Shown piece by piece: positions 15,110 to 22,668 of a stretch of DNA of 30,333 bases. The position numbers were made by a program, and so were the translations under genes. Positions within the stretch are counted from its first letter, which is position 1. Every line of letters begins with the position of its first letter. The notes beneath the pieces are model-generated. The model worked only from the letters and a program-made list of their open reading frames with translations, made no database searches and was not told the DNA's origin. Source of the DNA: Planctomycetaceae bacterium (GTDB lineage Bacteria > Planctomycetota > Planctomycetia > Pirellulales > Thermoguttaceae); assembly GCA_004556055.1 (NCBI GenBank), contig SFIW01000026.1:1-30333 (forward strand). Reading direction: 5' to 3'.

Positions 15110-15432
15110 CTAAAAAACTCCCTGAATTGTAACGCCAAGCGCCCAATTGACAACCGACGCGGCGAAAGCTCCCAAGAAAAACAAAAACGCCTGCGGGAGT
15201 TGATACAGGCGTTGCGGCGCATCGCGACGTTGGCTAAAAACGTTATACGCGACGCGTTTTCGAAAAGAGCTCAAAAAGTTGCCGAAGAAGTTATGAGCCA
15301 ACGCGATTCTCGCCGCAACAATAAGGAGAACGGCAAGGAAAAAGAAAGAAGGGAGGGAACGCTTTAGAAGGAAGAAAGACGCTGTCCCACCACACTCGTC
15401 GAACCGTCGACCAGGACGTCCCTAAACGACAG
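15110..15432 (-). pseudogene. Possible degraded membrane-protein fragment
   Basis: A minus-strand frame without an ATG is open from a TAG near 15432 to 15110. It encodes two strongly hydrophobic stretches, FFFLAVLLIVAARIALAHNF and LPQAFLFFLGAFAASVVNWA, separated by a basic linker. TTG at 15301 is the only reasonable start and would give 63 aa. The second stretch loosely resembles the N-terminal helix of planctomycete prepilin peptidases (xLPxxxxFxxGxxxGSxVNWxIY), but the protein ends straight after it. It may be a gene cut off when the restriction operon arrived, or a chance hydrophobic frame. No other gene is visible between 15142 and 15506; a small hairpin (GCGTCT/AGACGC, 15459-15475) could serve as a weak end for pdxST. 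Confidence 0.25.
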
Positions 15433-15506
15433 GCGCCGTCAACACGTTTCTTCCCTCGGCGTCTGACCAAGACGCACCCTTCCTTCAGCATGTTGACGCT
15501 CCCAAC

Positions 15507-16061
15507 TTATCCGACCAGCATTGTATATATTCTCCGATCTTTGTCAAGCTCCGGATGAAACGCAAGTCCAATCTGGTTCTTATATTGCGCCGCGACGATC
15601 TTGCCGTCGACCTTCGCGAGAATCTCAACTTCCGGGGCCGCTTCCACAATATACGGCGCGCGGATGAAGGTCATGTCGACCTCCCCCAGATCGCCGAAAG
15701 GCGCGCGCGTATGGAAGCTCCCAAGCTGGCGTCCGTACGCGTTGCGTCGAACCGTCGCCGGGAACGTCCCAAAATGCACCGTAGGATCCGCGTCGAGCTT
15801 CGTTGCAAGAAGGATCAGCCCCGCGCAGGTTCCAAGGGTCGGAAGCCCCGCGACGATCAATTCCCGCAGCGGATCGAACATCTCGAGCTCGCGCAGGAGC
15901 TTCCCCTGCACGGTGCTCTCCCCCCCAGGAAGAACCAGCGCGTCAAGGTTGCGTATATCCGCGCGTTGACGAAGCTCGACGCACTCGTGCCCGAGCTCGC
16001 GCAGCGCGTTCTCATGCTCGATAAACGCTCCCTGAACCGCTAAAACCCCGACTCGCGCCAT
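15507..16061 (-). CDS. pdxT: Pyridoxal 5'-phosphate synthase glutaminase subunit PdxT
   Basis: This 184-aa class I glutaminase is close to the usual 185-200 aa. It shows VGVLAVQGAFIEHENALREL at the N-terminus, LVLPGGESTVQGKLL (the GGES motif), LGTCAGLILLA with the nucleophile Cys, and AFHPELDKDRRIYTML with the catalytic His and Glu near the C-terminus. It hydrolyses glutamine and channels ammonia to PdxS, which makes pyridoxal 5'-phosphate from ribose 5-phosphate and glyceraldehyde 3-phosphate. The start at 16061 lies one base after the pdxS stop, so the two are coupled, and the homologous N-terminus begins there. Upstream in-frame starts overlap pdxS and were not used. All catalytic residues are present. 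Confidence 0.97.
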   Translation of the reverse strand: MARVGVLAVQGAFIEHENALRELGHECVELRQRADIRNLDALVLPGGESTVQGKLLRELEMFDPLRELIVAGLPTLGTCAGLILLATKLDADPTVHFGTFPATVRRNAYGRQLGSFHTRAPFGDLGEVDMTFIRAPYIVEAAPEVEILAKVDGKIVAAQYKNQIGLAFHPELDKDRRIYTMLVG

Positions 16062-16062
16062 C

Positions 16063-16938
16063 TCATTTGCCCCGTTCTTCCATGATGAGCTCGATCTCGC
16101 TCTCGTTGATTCCAACCATCGCTTCGCCGAGGTCTTCCGAGAGCTCCGCGATCAGTTTCGCGTCGCGGAAGTTCGTCACCGCTTTCACGATCGCTTGCGC
16201 GCGCTTCGCCGGATTACCCGACTTGAAGATTCCCGATCCGACGAAGACGCCTTCCGCGCCCAACTGCATCATGAGCGCCGCGTCCGCCGGGGTCGCGATT
16301 CCGCCCGCCGCGAAGTTCACGACCGGCAACTTGTGATTCTCGCGGACGTATTGCGCGAGTTCGTAAGGAACCTGCAACTTCTTCGCCGCTTCGAAAAGCT
16401 CGTCCTCGCGAAGCGAACCGAGCCACGCGATCTCTTGATTCATCTTGCGCATATGACGTACCGCCTGGATCACGTCCCCCGTACCAGGTTCACCCTTCGT
16501 GCGGATCATCGACGCGCCTTCGTTGATTCGACGGAGAGCTTCTCCTAAATCGCGCGCCCCGCAGACGAACGGAACTTTGAAGTCACGCTTGTTGATGTGG
16601 TACACGTCGTCCGCTGGGGAAAGAACTTCCGATTCGTCGATGTAGTCGATCTCAATCGCTTCGAGAAGCTGCGCTTCGACAAAGTGCCCGATGCGACACT
16701 TCGCCATGACCGGAATCGAAACCGCCGCCTGAATTCCCTTGATCATCTTGGGATCGCTCATCCGCGACACGCCCCCCGCCGCGCGAATATCCGCCGGGAT
16801 GCGTTCGAGCGCCATGACCGCGCACGCCCCCGCTTCCTGCGCGATTTGCGCCTGTTCGGGCGTCGTTACGTCCATTATGACGCCCCCTTTAAGCATCTGG
16901 GCGAGACCTTTGTTCAATTCATATCGATCATTTGTCAT
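16063..16938 (-). CDS. pdxS: Pyridoxal 5'-phosphate synthase lyase subunit PdxS
   Basis: This 291-aa TIM-barrel synthase subunit matches the family at every landmark: KGGVIMDVTTPEQAQIAQEA with the catalytic Asp, CAVMALERIPADIRAAGGV, PVMAKCRIGHFVEAQ with the first catalytic Lys (about residue 80), and SMIRTKGEPGTGDVIQAV with the second Lys. Conserved blocks PVVNFAAGGIATPADAALMM and GAEGVFVGSGIFKS (phosphate binding) follow. It forms dodecamers with PdxT and makes PLP by the DXP-independent route, so this organism likely does not need PdxA/PdxJ. It is first in the pdxST operon and divergent from a MocR-type regulator, the usual arrangement for PLP-responsive control. Confidence 0.97.
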   Translation of the reverse strand: MTNDRYELNKGLAQMLKGGVIMDVTTPEQAQIAQEAGACAVMALERIPADIRAAGGVSRMSDPKMIKGIQAAVSIPVMAKCRIGHFVEAQLLEAIEIDYIDESEVLSPADDVYHINKRDFKVPFVCGARDLGEALRRINEGASMIRTKGEPGTGDVIQAVRHMRKMNQEIAWLGSLREDELFEAAKKLQVPYELAQYVRENHKLPVVNFAAGGIATPADAALMMQLGAEGVFVGSGIFKSGNPAKRAQAIVKAVTNFRDAKLIAELSEDLGEAMVGINESEIELIMEERGK

Positions 16939-16994
16939 TATTTGATCCTTTGCTTTATTTGGGCTTGTCCATTGACTCTACGAATCTTTGAAAA

Positions 16995-17022
16995 ATAATA
17001 AGGTCGTCTGACCTTTTTTCAA
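16995..17022 (-). promoter_or_regulatory. pdxST promoter overlapping a regulator palindrome
   Basis: Read on the minus strand, TTGAAA and TATTAT are 16 bases apart and lie about 57 bases before the pdxS start. The spacer contains the inverted repeat AAGGTC-AGAC-GACCTT (17000-17015). A protein bound there would cover the promoter, so the site fits control by the divergent MocR regulator. Confidence 0.55.
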
Positions 17023-17079
17023 TTATCAAAACAAGAAATGTTTTAAGGTCAGATTTAAGGAAAATGAGAATGCTGACCT
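17000..17079. repeat. AGGTCAG repeats between pdxS and the MocR regulator
   Basis: Three copies of AGGTCAG-like sequence occur: the palindrome at 17000-17015 (one arm reads AAGGTCAGAC on the minus strand), a direct AAGGTCAGA at 17045-17053, and an inverted CTGACCT at 17073-17079 inside the first codons of the regulator. Known PdxR regulators bind repeated sites between pdxR and pdxST. That the repeats here are PdxR operators is inference. Confidence 0.5.
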
Positions 17080-18479
17080 ATGACCTGACGCAGGGGGACG
17101 GTCCCCTATATCGACGCTTATACGACGCGATCCGCCGCGACGCGATCTCGGGAAACTTCGACCCGTGCGAAAAGCTCCCTTCCAAGAGAACCCTCGCGCG
17201 AAATCTCGGCGTTAGCGCCATTACGGTTGAAAACGCTTACGACCAGTTGATCTCGGAAGGCTTCGTTTACACCCTACCGAAAAAGGGGTATTTCATCGCC
17301 CCGTCGATCCCGCAGAAGCGCCGCGTCGCGCAGGTTCTCGACCTAGAGATAAACGCGACTCCGAATCGCGCGGAGAGAGGTTCCGACGCTGCGTCGATCC
17401 TCTTCGACTTCTCCTCCAATCGCGCCGATCCCGAACTCTTTCCTTTTTCCGCTTGGGCGAAGATGATCCGCGCCGCGATGACGACGCGCGAAAAAAAGCT
17501 TCTCGAACCTTCTCCAGGCGTGGGCGTTCTCGAGTTGAGACGCGCTATCGCCAACTATCTCGCTTCATTTCGCGGGCTCTCCGTCGACCCGAATCAGATC
17601 GTCGTGGGAAGCGGCGCGGAGTATCTCTACGGACTCGTCGTCCAGCTTTTGGGGCGCGATAAGATCTTTTGCGTGGAGACGCCCGGCTATAAGAAGCCGC
17701 GTCAGATTTACGAAGCGCAAGGAGTGGAATGTCGTCTCGCGCGGATCGACGACAAAGGGGCGCGCGTCGACGAACTCAAGCGCGTTCGCGCCGACGTCGC
17801 GCATATCAATCCGACGCACCATTTCCCCACCGGCGTCACCGCGACCCTCAGCCGCCGCCACGAACTCCTCGCTTGGGCGAACGAACGCGACGAACGATAC
17901 GTCCTCGAAGACGATTACGACAGCGAATTCCGATTCAACGGACGCCCGATCGTCCCCATGTTCGGTCTCGATCCCGACAAGGTCGTCTATATGAACACTT
18001 TCTCGAAATCTCTCGCCCCGACGATCCGCATCAGCTATATGGCGCTTCCCGTCGCGCTCGCGAATCGCTTCTACGAAAAACTCGGATTCTACTCATGCAC
18101 CGTCTCGACCTTCGACCAATACGCGCTCGCGGAATTTCTCCGTCAAGGTTATTTTGAACGCCACATCAACCGCATGCGCCTCCACTATTCGCGCAAAAGA
18201 ACGCGCGTTCTCGAAATTATCCGCCGCGCGCTCCCACCAGAGACGTGCCGCATTATCGAAAACGACTCCGGACTTCACTTCATCCTGCAACTACAGACGC
18301 GCTACGCCGACGCGGAGCTCCAGGCGCGACTCCTAGAAAAGGGCGTCCGACTCGCCGCCGTCTCCGAATTTGACGAAAAAGAGGCCGAAGAATATCGCGG
18401 GATGTTTTTACTCAATTATTCCGGAATCGACCTTAACGGGCTCGAAAACGCCGTCGCGATTCTGAAGGACGCGATGTGA
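17070..18479 (+). CDS. MocR/PdxR-type regulator: GntR winged helix fused to an aminotransferase-fold domain
   Basis: This 469-aa protein has an N-terminal GntR winged helix (about residues 10-75): LYRRLYDAIRRDAISGNFDP, KLPSKRTLARNLGVSAITVE and LISEGFVYTLPKKGYFIA. It is followed by a fold-type I aminotransferase-like domain (about 110-465) with EDDYDSEFRF and NTFSKSLAPTIRISYMALP, whose Lys is the PLP-binding residue. Length is normal for MocR proteins. The neighbours make the job clear: it sits head-to-head with pdxS, as PdxR does in Gram-positive bacteria, sensing PLP and adjusting pdxST. ATG at 17070 was chosen because AAGGA is eight bases before it; the ATG at 17064 is only two bases from that site. 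PdxR function is inferred from context. Confidence 0.88.
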   Translation: MLTYDLTQGDGPLYRRLYDAIRRDAISGNFDPCEKLPSKRTLARNLGVSAITVENAYDQLISEGFVYTLPKKGYFIAPSIPQKRRVAQVLDLEINATPNRAERGSDAASILFDFSSNRADPELFPFSAWAKMIRAAMTTREKKLLEPSPGVGVLELRRAIANYLASFRGLSVDPNQIVVGSGAEYLYGLVVQLLGRDKIFCVETPGYKKPRQIYEAQGVECRLARIDDKGARVDELKRVRADVAHINPTHHFPTGVTATLSRRHELLAWANERDERYVLEDDYDSEFRFNGRPIVPMFGLDPDKVVYMNTFSKSLAPTIRISYMALPVALANRFYEKLGFYSCTVSTFDQYALAEFLRQGYFERHINRMRLHYSRKRTRVLEIIRRALPPETCRIIENDSGLHFILQLQTRYADAELQARLLEKGVRLAAVSEFDEKEAEEYRGMFLLNYSGIDLNGLENAVAILKDAM

Positions 18480-18721
18480 TCTTCTTGGATCCGACGAACG
18501 AGGAGACGCTATGGCGAAAGAGCCGACCGCCGCGTTCCTTCCCCTCCGTAATTCTCGTCCCGACGTTTCCTTCTGAAAAAAAGGCGCGTTAGACGGTTTT
18601 CACTAATGGATTTTGACGTTGCGGCGCGATATAATTTAGGACGCGCTTCGGGGAGACTCCCCCGCGCGTTTTGGAATATGCACAAGAAAACGAAAGACTG
18701 GGAATAGAGGATTTTTTAGTT
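18480..18721. other. Short intergenic region before the flavodoxin-fold gene
   Basis: About 240 bases carry a good -10-like TATAAT (near 18633) without a well-spaced -35, and a 21-codon frame with a ribosome-binding site (18511-18576) that is too short to trust. Otherwise nothing is recognised. Confidence 0.35.
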
Positions 18722-19261
18722 ATGGGCAAGAAGGTGTTGATCGTTTCGACGAGTTTGAGGGGCAAGAGCAATTCGGAGACGCTCGCGCGCGAATTTGAGC
18801 GCGGCGCGAAGGACGCCGGTCACGACGTCGAATTCCTTTCCCTCAAAGGGAAGAAAATCAACTTCTGCGTCGGCTGCCTTACGTGCGGAACGCGCGGACG
18901 CTGCTTTATGGACGACGACGCGATCGCGATCGAAGAGAAGTTCATGGCTGCGGACGTCGTCGTCTGGGCGACCCCGATCTACTACTACGCCCCCTCCGGG
19001 AGCATGAAGACGCTCATCGACCGTCTCAACCCCCTCTATTCGAAGGACTACCGTTTCCGCGAAGTCTACGTTCTCTCGACTGCGGCGGAAAACGCCGAGA
19101 CGACTCCCGCGCGCGTCGTCTCATGCGTCGAAGGGTGGATCGAATGTCTCCCGAAAGCGCAACTCAAAGGCTCCCTCTTCTGCGGCGACGTCAACGACGC
19201 CGGGCAGATCGCCGGGAACCCCAAGTTGCAAGAAGCGTATGAAATGGGTAAGAACGTTTAA
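18722..19261 (+). CDS. Flavodoxin-fold NAD(P)H-dependent oxidoreductase (iron-sulfur flavoprotein-like)
   Basis: This 179-aa protein of the NADPH-dependent FMN reductase superfamily has the first strand and phosphate loop KVLIVSTSLRGKSNSETLAR, a cysteine cluster NFCVGCLTCGTRGRCFMDDD (about residues 47-66), ADVVVWATPIYYYAPSGSMK (the FMN-binding WATPIYYY motif, about 80-100), and a C-terminal helix. The CxxCxxC-type cluster is seen in iron-sulfur flavoproteins and in flavodoxin-like reductases of anaerobes, but it could also be a plain Cys pair. It probably transfers electrons in the cytoplasm; donor and substrate are unknown. ATG at 18722 was chosen because the Rossmann-like strand begins right after it, with GAGG eleven bases before; an upstream start at 18671 would add 17 unlikely residues. 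Confidence 0.88.
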   Translation: MGKKVLIVSTSLRGKSNSETLAREFERGAKDAGHDVEFLSLKGKKINFCVGCLTCGTRGRCFMDDDAIAIEEKFMAADVVVWATPIYYYAPSGSMKTLIDRLNPLYSKDYRFREVYVLSTAAENAETTPARVVSCVEGWIECLPKAQLKGSLFCGDVNDAGQIAGNPKLQEAYEMGKNV

Positions 19262-19327
19262 CGAGTCGCGCGACCGCGGCTGCGTCCGTCGAGCGCGAAA
19301 GAACTATTTTTAAGAGGAGCGTCTGAA

Positions 19328-19819
19328 ATGAACGTTAAATTAGTCGACGCGATGACCCGCTATTTCTCCGGGGATCCCAAGAGGATTTCGCACTTTATGA
19401 AGGTTTGCGCCTACGCGGTTTATATCGGCGAATCGGAAGGGCTCGACCCGACGACTCTCCATATTCTTGAAGCCGCCGCGCTCGTTCACGATATCGGCGT
19501 CAAGAAGTCCGAAGAGATTCACGGCAGGGGCGTTTACGACGGTAAGAAGCAGGAAAAATACGGCCCGCCTCTCGCTGAAGCGATGCTCCGCGAACTCGGA
19601 GAGGACGAAGCGACGATTCAACGCGTCTCCTATCTCGTGAGCCGCCATCACACCTACAGCGACGTCGACGGGATCGATTACCGCATCCTTCTCGAAGCGG
19701 ACTTCATCGTCAACGCGTACGAAGACGAACGACCCGTCGATTTCATCCGCACCGGGCGCGATATCGTCTTCCAAACTAAAACGGGGATCGCAATCGTCAA
19801 CGAGATCTTCAACCTGTAA
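19328..19819 (+). CDS. HD-domain phosphohydrolase
   Basis: This 163-aa protein has the metal ligands of the HD superfamily in order: His of RISHFMKVCAYAVYIG (about residue 22), the HD pair in AAALVHDIGVKKSE (about 54-55), His of SRHHTYSDVDGIDYR, and Asp in LLEADFIVNAY. Small stand-alone HD proteins hydrolyse nucleotides or other phosphates; the substrate here is not predictable. GAGGAG seven bases before the ATG supports the start. It follows the flavodoxin-fold gene by 66 bases on the same strand and may share its transcript, ended by the strong terminator behind it. Confidence 0.88.
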   Translation: MNVKLVDAMTRYFSGDPKRISHFMKVCAYAVYIGESEGLDPTTLHILEAAALVHDIGVKKSEEIHGRGVYDGKKQEKYGPPLAEAMLRELGEDEATIQRVSYLVSRHHTYSDVDGIDYRILLEADFIVNAYEDERPVDFIRTGRDIVFQTKTGIAIVNEIFNL

Positions 19820-19863
19820 CGCTCGCGATATTTTGAGAACTCCCCGCGCAACTTGTCTTTATG

Positions 19864-19896
19864 AAGGATTCTTTTTCGGAAGAATCCTTTTTTTAT
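19864..19896 (+). terminator. Strong terminator after the HD-domain gene
   Basis: A 10-bp perfect stem (AAGGATTCTT with AAGAATCCTT) and a 6-nt loop are followed by five more Ts. It is nearly symmetrical, with T-rich sequence on both sides of the loop. Confidence 0.85.
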
Positions 19897-19986
19897 TTCT
19901 CCTCGGCGCTTTTGCTTTCCTTCATTTATATTATCATAGGTCGAATTATTAGACGTGCGTATTACGTTAGGAGTTTTGTTTAGACG

Positions 19987-21378
19987 ATGCAGGACACGTT
20001 TTTCAGTAACGACGCGCCGCAGCCCCTCGCCGCGCGGCTTCGACCTCAATCTCTCGACGAAATCGTCGGTCAGCGGCGACTCCTCGGGGAAGGGAAGGTC
20101 TTGCGACGGATGGTTGAGCAGGACGCGATCGCGTCGATGATCTTCTGGGGGCCTCCCGGCGTAGGGAAGACGACCCTGGCGAACGTGATCGCGAAGGTCA
20201 CGCGGTCGAAGTTCATCGACTTCTCCGCCGTCACGAGCGGGATCAAGGAGATTCGCGCCGTTATGCAGGAGGCGGATCGCAACCGCGCGTTCGGACAGCG
20301 AACGATCCTCTTCGTCGACGAAATCCATCGCTTCAACAAGGCGCAGCAGGACGCGTTTCTCCCCTTTGTCGAGAAGGGCGCGATCATTCTCGTAGGCGCC
20401 ACGACGGAAAACCCCTCCTTCGAGGTCAACGGCGCGCTCCTGTCTCGATGCAAAGTCTTCGTCCTTGACGCGCTTTCCTCCGAAGATATCCTCGAACTCC
20501 TCAACCGCGCGTTGACGTCCCCGAAAGGGTTCGGCGGACAGAAGATCGACATGGCCCCGGAGCTCGTCGAGATGATCGCCGCCTCGGCGAACGGCGACGC
20601 GCGTTCCGCGCTCTCGACCCTCGAGATGACGATCCTCAACGCGGACGTCGACTACAAAGGCGTCGCTCATGTCTCGCGCGAAACCGTCGAGCAGTGCGCG
20701 TCGCGAAAGTCGCTCCTCTACGACAAGAATGGGGAAGAGCATTACAACTTGATCTCGGCGCTGCATAAGTCGATGCGTAATTCCGACGCGGACGCCTCGC
20801 TCTATTGGCTTGCGCGGATGCTCGAGGCGGGAGAGGATCCTCTCTATATCGCGCGGCGCGTCGTGCGCTTCGCGAGCGAAGACGTCGGGATGGCCGACAC
20901 TCGCGCGTTGCAACTTGCCGTCGCCGCGTATCAAGGCTCCCATTATATCGGACCCCCGGAGTGCAACACAATCCTTGCCGAAGCGGTCGTCTACATGGCC
21001 CTCGCTCCCAAGTCGAATTCCGTCTACGTCGGGTATAAGGCAGCCAAGGTCGACGCTCTTCAGATGCTCAACCAGCCCGTGCCCCTCAATATCCGCAACG
21101 CGCCGACGAACCTTATGCGCGATCTCGGATACGGGAAAGGATACCAGTATGCGCACGATTGTCCCGACAAGCTTGCCGACATGCAGTGCCTTCCCGACGC
21201 GTTGGTTGGGAAGGTGTATTATTATCCGACGTCGGAAGGTTTTGAGCGCAACTACGGAGAACGGTATTATCAAATAAAAGAATGGAAAGAAAACGCCGCG
21301 CGTCGCGCTCAGCGCAACGCTGACGCCGACGCCGCGCAAGACGCGAAAGGGAAGCGCAATGACGAAAGCGGAAAGTAG
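19987..21378 (+). CDS. rarA: Replication-associated recombination protein A (RarA/MgsA AAA+ ATPase)
   Basis: This 463-aa protein belongs to the AAA+ clamp-loader class. N-terminal family signature: PLAARLRPQSLDEIVGQRRL. Walker A is GPPGVGKTTLAN (about residues 55-66), Walker B LFVDEIHRFNKAQQDAFLP (about 108-126), sensor 1 GATTENPSFEVNGALLSRCK (about 138-157), and the C-terminal oligomerisation half ends with NLMRDLGYGKGYQYAHDCPD and YYYPTSEGFE, all in place. RarA forms tetramers that act at stalled replication forks with SSB. An in-frame TAG two codons before the ATG rules out an earlier start; the AGGAG lies an unusually long 13 bases upstream. The 3' end overlaps the next gene by 20 bases, so the two are coupled. 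Confidence 0.96.
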   Translation: MQDTFFSNDAPQPLAARLRPQSLDEIVGQRRLLGEGKVLRRMVEQDAIASMIFWGPPGVGKTTLANVIAKVTRSKFIDFSAVTSGIKEIRAVMQEADRNRAFGQRTILFVDEIHRFNKAQQDAFLPFVEKGAIILVGATTENPSFEVNGALLSRCKVFVLDALSSEDILELLNRALTSPKGFGGQKIDMAPELVEMIAASANGDARSALSTLEMTILNADVDYKGVAHVSRETVEQCASRKSLLYDKNGEEHYNLISALHKSMRNSDADASLYWLARMLEAGEDPLYIARRVVRFASEDVGMADTRALQLAVAAYQGSHYIGPPECNTILAEAVVYMALAPKSNSVYVGYKAAKVDALQMLNQPVPLNIRNAPTNLMRDLGYGKGYQYAHDCPDKLADMQCLPDALVGKVYYYPTSEGFERNYGERYYQIKEWKENAARRAQRNADADAAQDAKGKRNDESGK

Positions 21379-22426
21379 ATCGGGGAATCTAACCCCAGCA
21401 GAAGAAAAGAAAATTGTCAATCAGATAACCTTTGCCAGCGCCGCAGGGAACGTTCTTCTGACCCTCTTTAAGCTTGTCGCTGGAATTTGGGGACATTCGA
21501 GCGCGATGGTCTCCGACGCGATTCACTCCCTCTCCGACGTCTTGACGACGCTCGTCGCGTATCTGGGCGTCAAATTCTCCAGCGCCCCTGCGGATAAGGA
21601 TCATCCCTACGGTCACGAGCAGATCGAGAATCTCGCGACCCTCGGGATCGGACTCGCCCTCTTTGGCGTCGGCGCGGTTCTTTGCTACCAGGGGGCGACG
21701 GACACGCTCGAAGGATGGCGCGCGATCGCCGCGGAAAAGGCGGGCGGGGAGCCCTTCGAACCGACGATCCCCTCCAAGCTCGCGCTCCTCGCCGCCGTCG
21801 TCTCCATATTAGTCAAAGAGGCGATGTTCTGGTTCACGATTATCAACGCGCGAAAGATCAACTCCCCCGCGTTCGTCGCCGACGCGTGGCATCATCGCTC
21901 CGACGCGTTTTCGTCGATCGGCTCCCTGATCGGCGTTCTGGGCGCAAGGCTTGGGTTTCCGCTCCTCGACCCGATCGCCGCGATCGTTATCAGCCTCTTC
22001 ATTCTGAAGGTGGCGTACGACATTCTCCGCGAGTCCGCGCTATGCGTTGTGGACGTCGCGTGCGACGAAGAGCTTGAAGCGCAGATTAAAGAGCGCGTCG
22101 AAGCGTACCCGACCGTCGATCACGTCGACCTCCTCCGCACGCGAAAATTCGGCTCTCGCGTCTACGTCGAGCTCGAAATCGCCGTCGACGGAAACAAGAC
22201 CGTTTACGCCGCGCATTGGATCGCTCACGAAGTTCACAACATCGTCGAACGCGAGTTTCCCGCCGTCAAGCACGTCATGGTTCACGTCAATCCCGCTCAA
22301 CTCGACGACAAAGACGGCGTCTTCCACCACGAGGGGCCGAGATTCACCCTTGACCCCGCGCGCGCCAAAGAGCTCGCCGAAAAACGCGCCGTCGCCGAGA
22401 CGCAAAAGAACCCCGTCGAAAACTGA
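21359..22426 (+). CDS. Cation diffusion facilitator (zinc/iron efflux type)
   Basis: This 355-aa CDF-family transporter has around six membrane helices between about residues 20 and 225. Metal-site motifs are SDAIHSLSD (helix 2, about 47-55) and DAWHHRSDAFSS (helix 5, about 176-187), plus the loop DHPYGHEQIENLATLG. A C-terminal cytoplasmic domain (about 230-330) has the ferredoxin-like pattern seen in YiiP/FieF: VDHVDLLRTRKFGSRVYVEL and FPAVKHVMVHVNP. It exports divalent cations such as Zn2+ or Fe2+ in exchange for protons across the inner membrane; the His/Asp sites favour Zn2+, but specificity is not certain. The start overlaps the rarA stop by 20 bases, with GGGAAG close before. A charged tail of about 30 residues follows the domain. 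Confidence 0.93.
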   Translation: MTKAESRSGNLTPAEEKKIVNQITFASAAGNVLLTLFKLVAGIWGHSSAMVSDAIHSLSDVLTTLVAYLGVKFSSAPADKDHPYGHEQIENLATLGIGLALFGVGAVLCYQGATDTLEGWRAIAAEKAGGEPFEPTIPSKLALLAAVVSILVKEAMFWFTIINARKINSPAFVADAWHHRSDAFSSIGSLIGVLGARLGFPLLDPIAAIVISLFILKVAYDILRESALCVVDVACDEELEAQIKERVEAYPTVDHVDLLRTRKFGSRVYVELEIAVDGNKTVYAAHWIAHEVHNIVEREFPAVKHVMVHVNPAQLDDKDGVFHHEGPRFTLDPARAKELAEKRAVAETQKNPVEN

Positions 22427-22457
22427 CGATTTCCGACTCTCCACCCCCTATTTCACA

Positions 22458-22496
22458 GACGCCTTCCTTCGCCATGAGGAGGGCGTCCCCTTTTTC
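22458..22496 (+). terminator. Terminator after the rarA-CDF operon
   Basis: An 11-bp stem (GACGCCTTCCT with AGGAGGGCGTC, one G-U pair) and an 8-nt loop are followed by CCCCTTTTT. It ends the two-gene operon. Confidence 0.75.
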
Positions 22497-22668
22497 CTCT
22501 AATCTTGCGTCAAGACAAAAAAAACGCTATCCTTAGGGAGGGTAAAACCATACTATACAAAATAGGCGTTTTGTGGATTTTAGAGAATTGCTTTAGCGGA
22601 TGATTTCAGACGTGAAAAAGACGACGAAGGACGGAAATAAACGATTTGAGAAAGGAAAGAGGACGGCG

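Noticed and set aside
15291..15491. 66-codon minus-strand frame downstream of pdxT
   Set aside because: Trp/Arg/Cys-rich, no conserved features, and overlaps the hydrophobic frame, which is the more protein-like of the two.
18511..18576. 21-codon frame with a good ribosome-binding site after the MocR gene
   Set aside because: Too short, no recognisable features; a chance ATG after AGGAG cannot be excluded.
19678..21420. 580-codon minus-strand frame opposite rarA
   Set aside because: Shadow of rarA; no recognisable domains, and it crosses a strong terminator and the HD gene.
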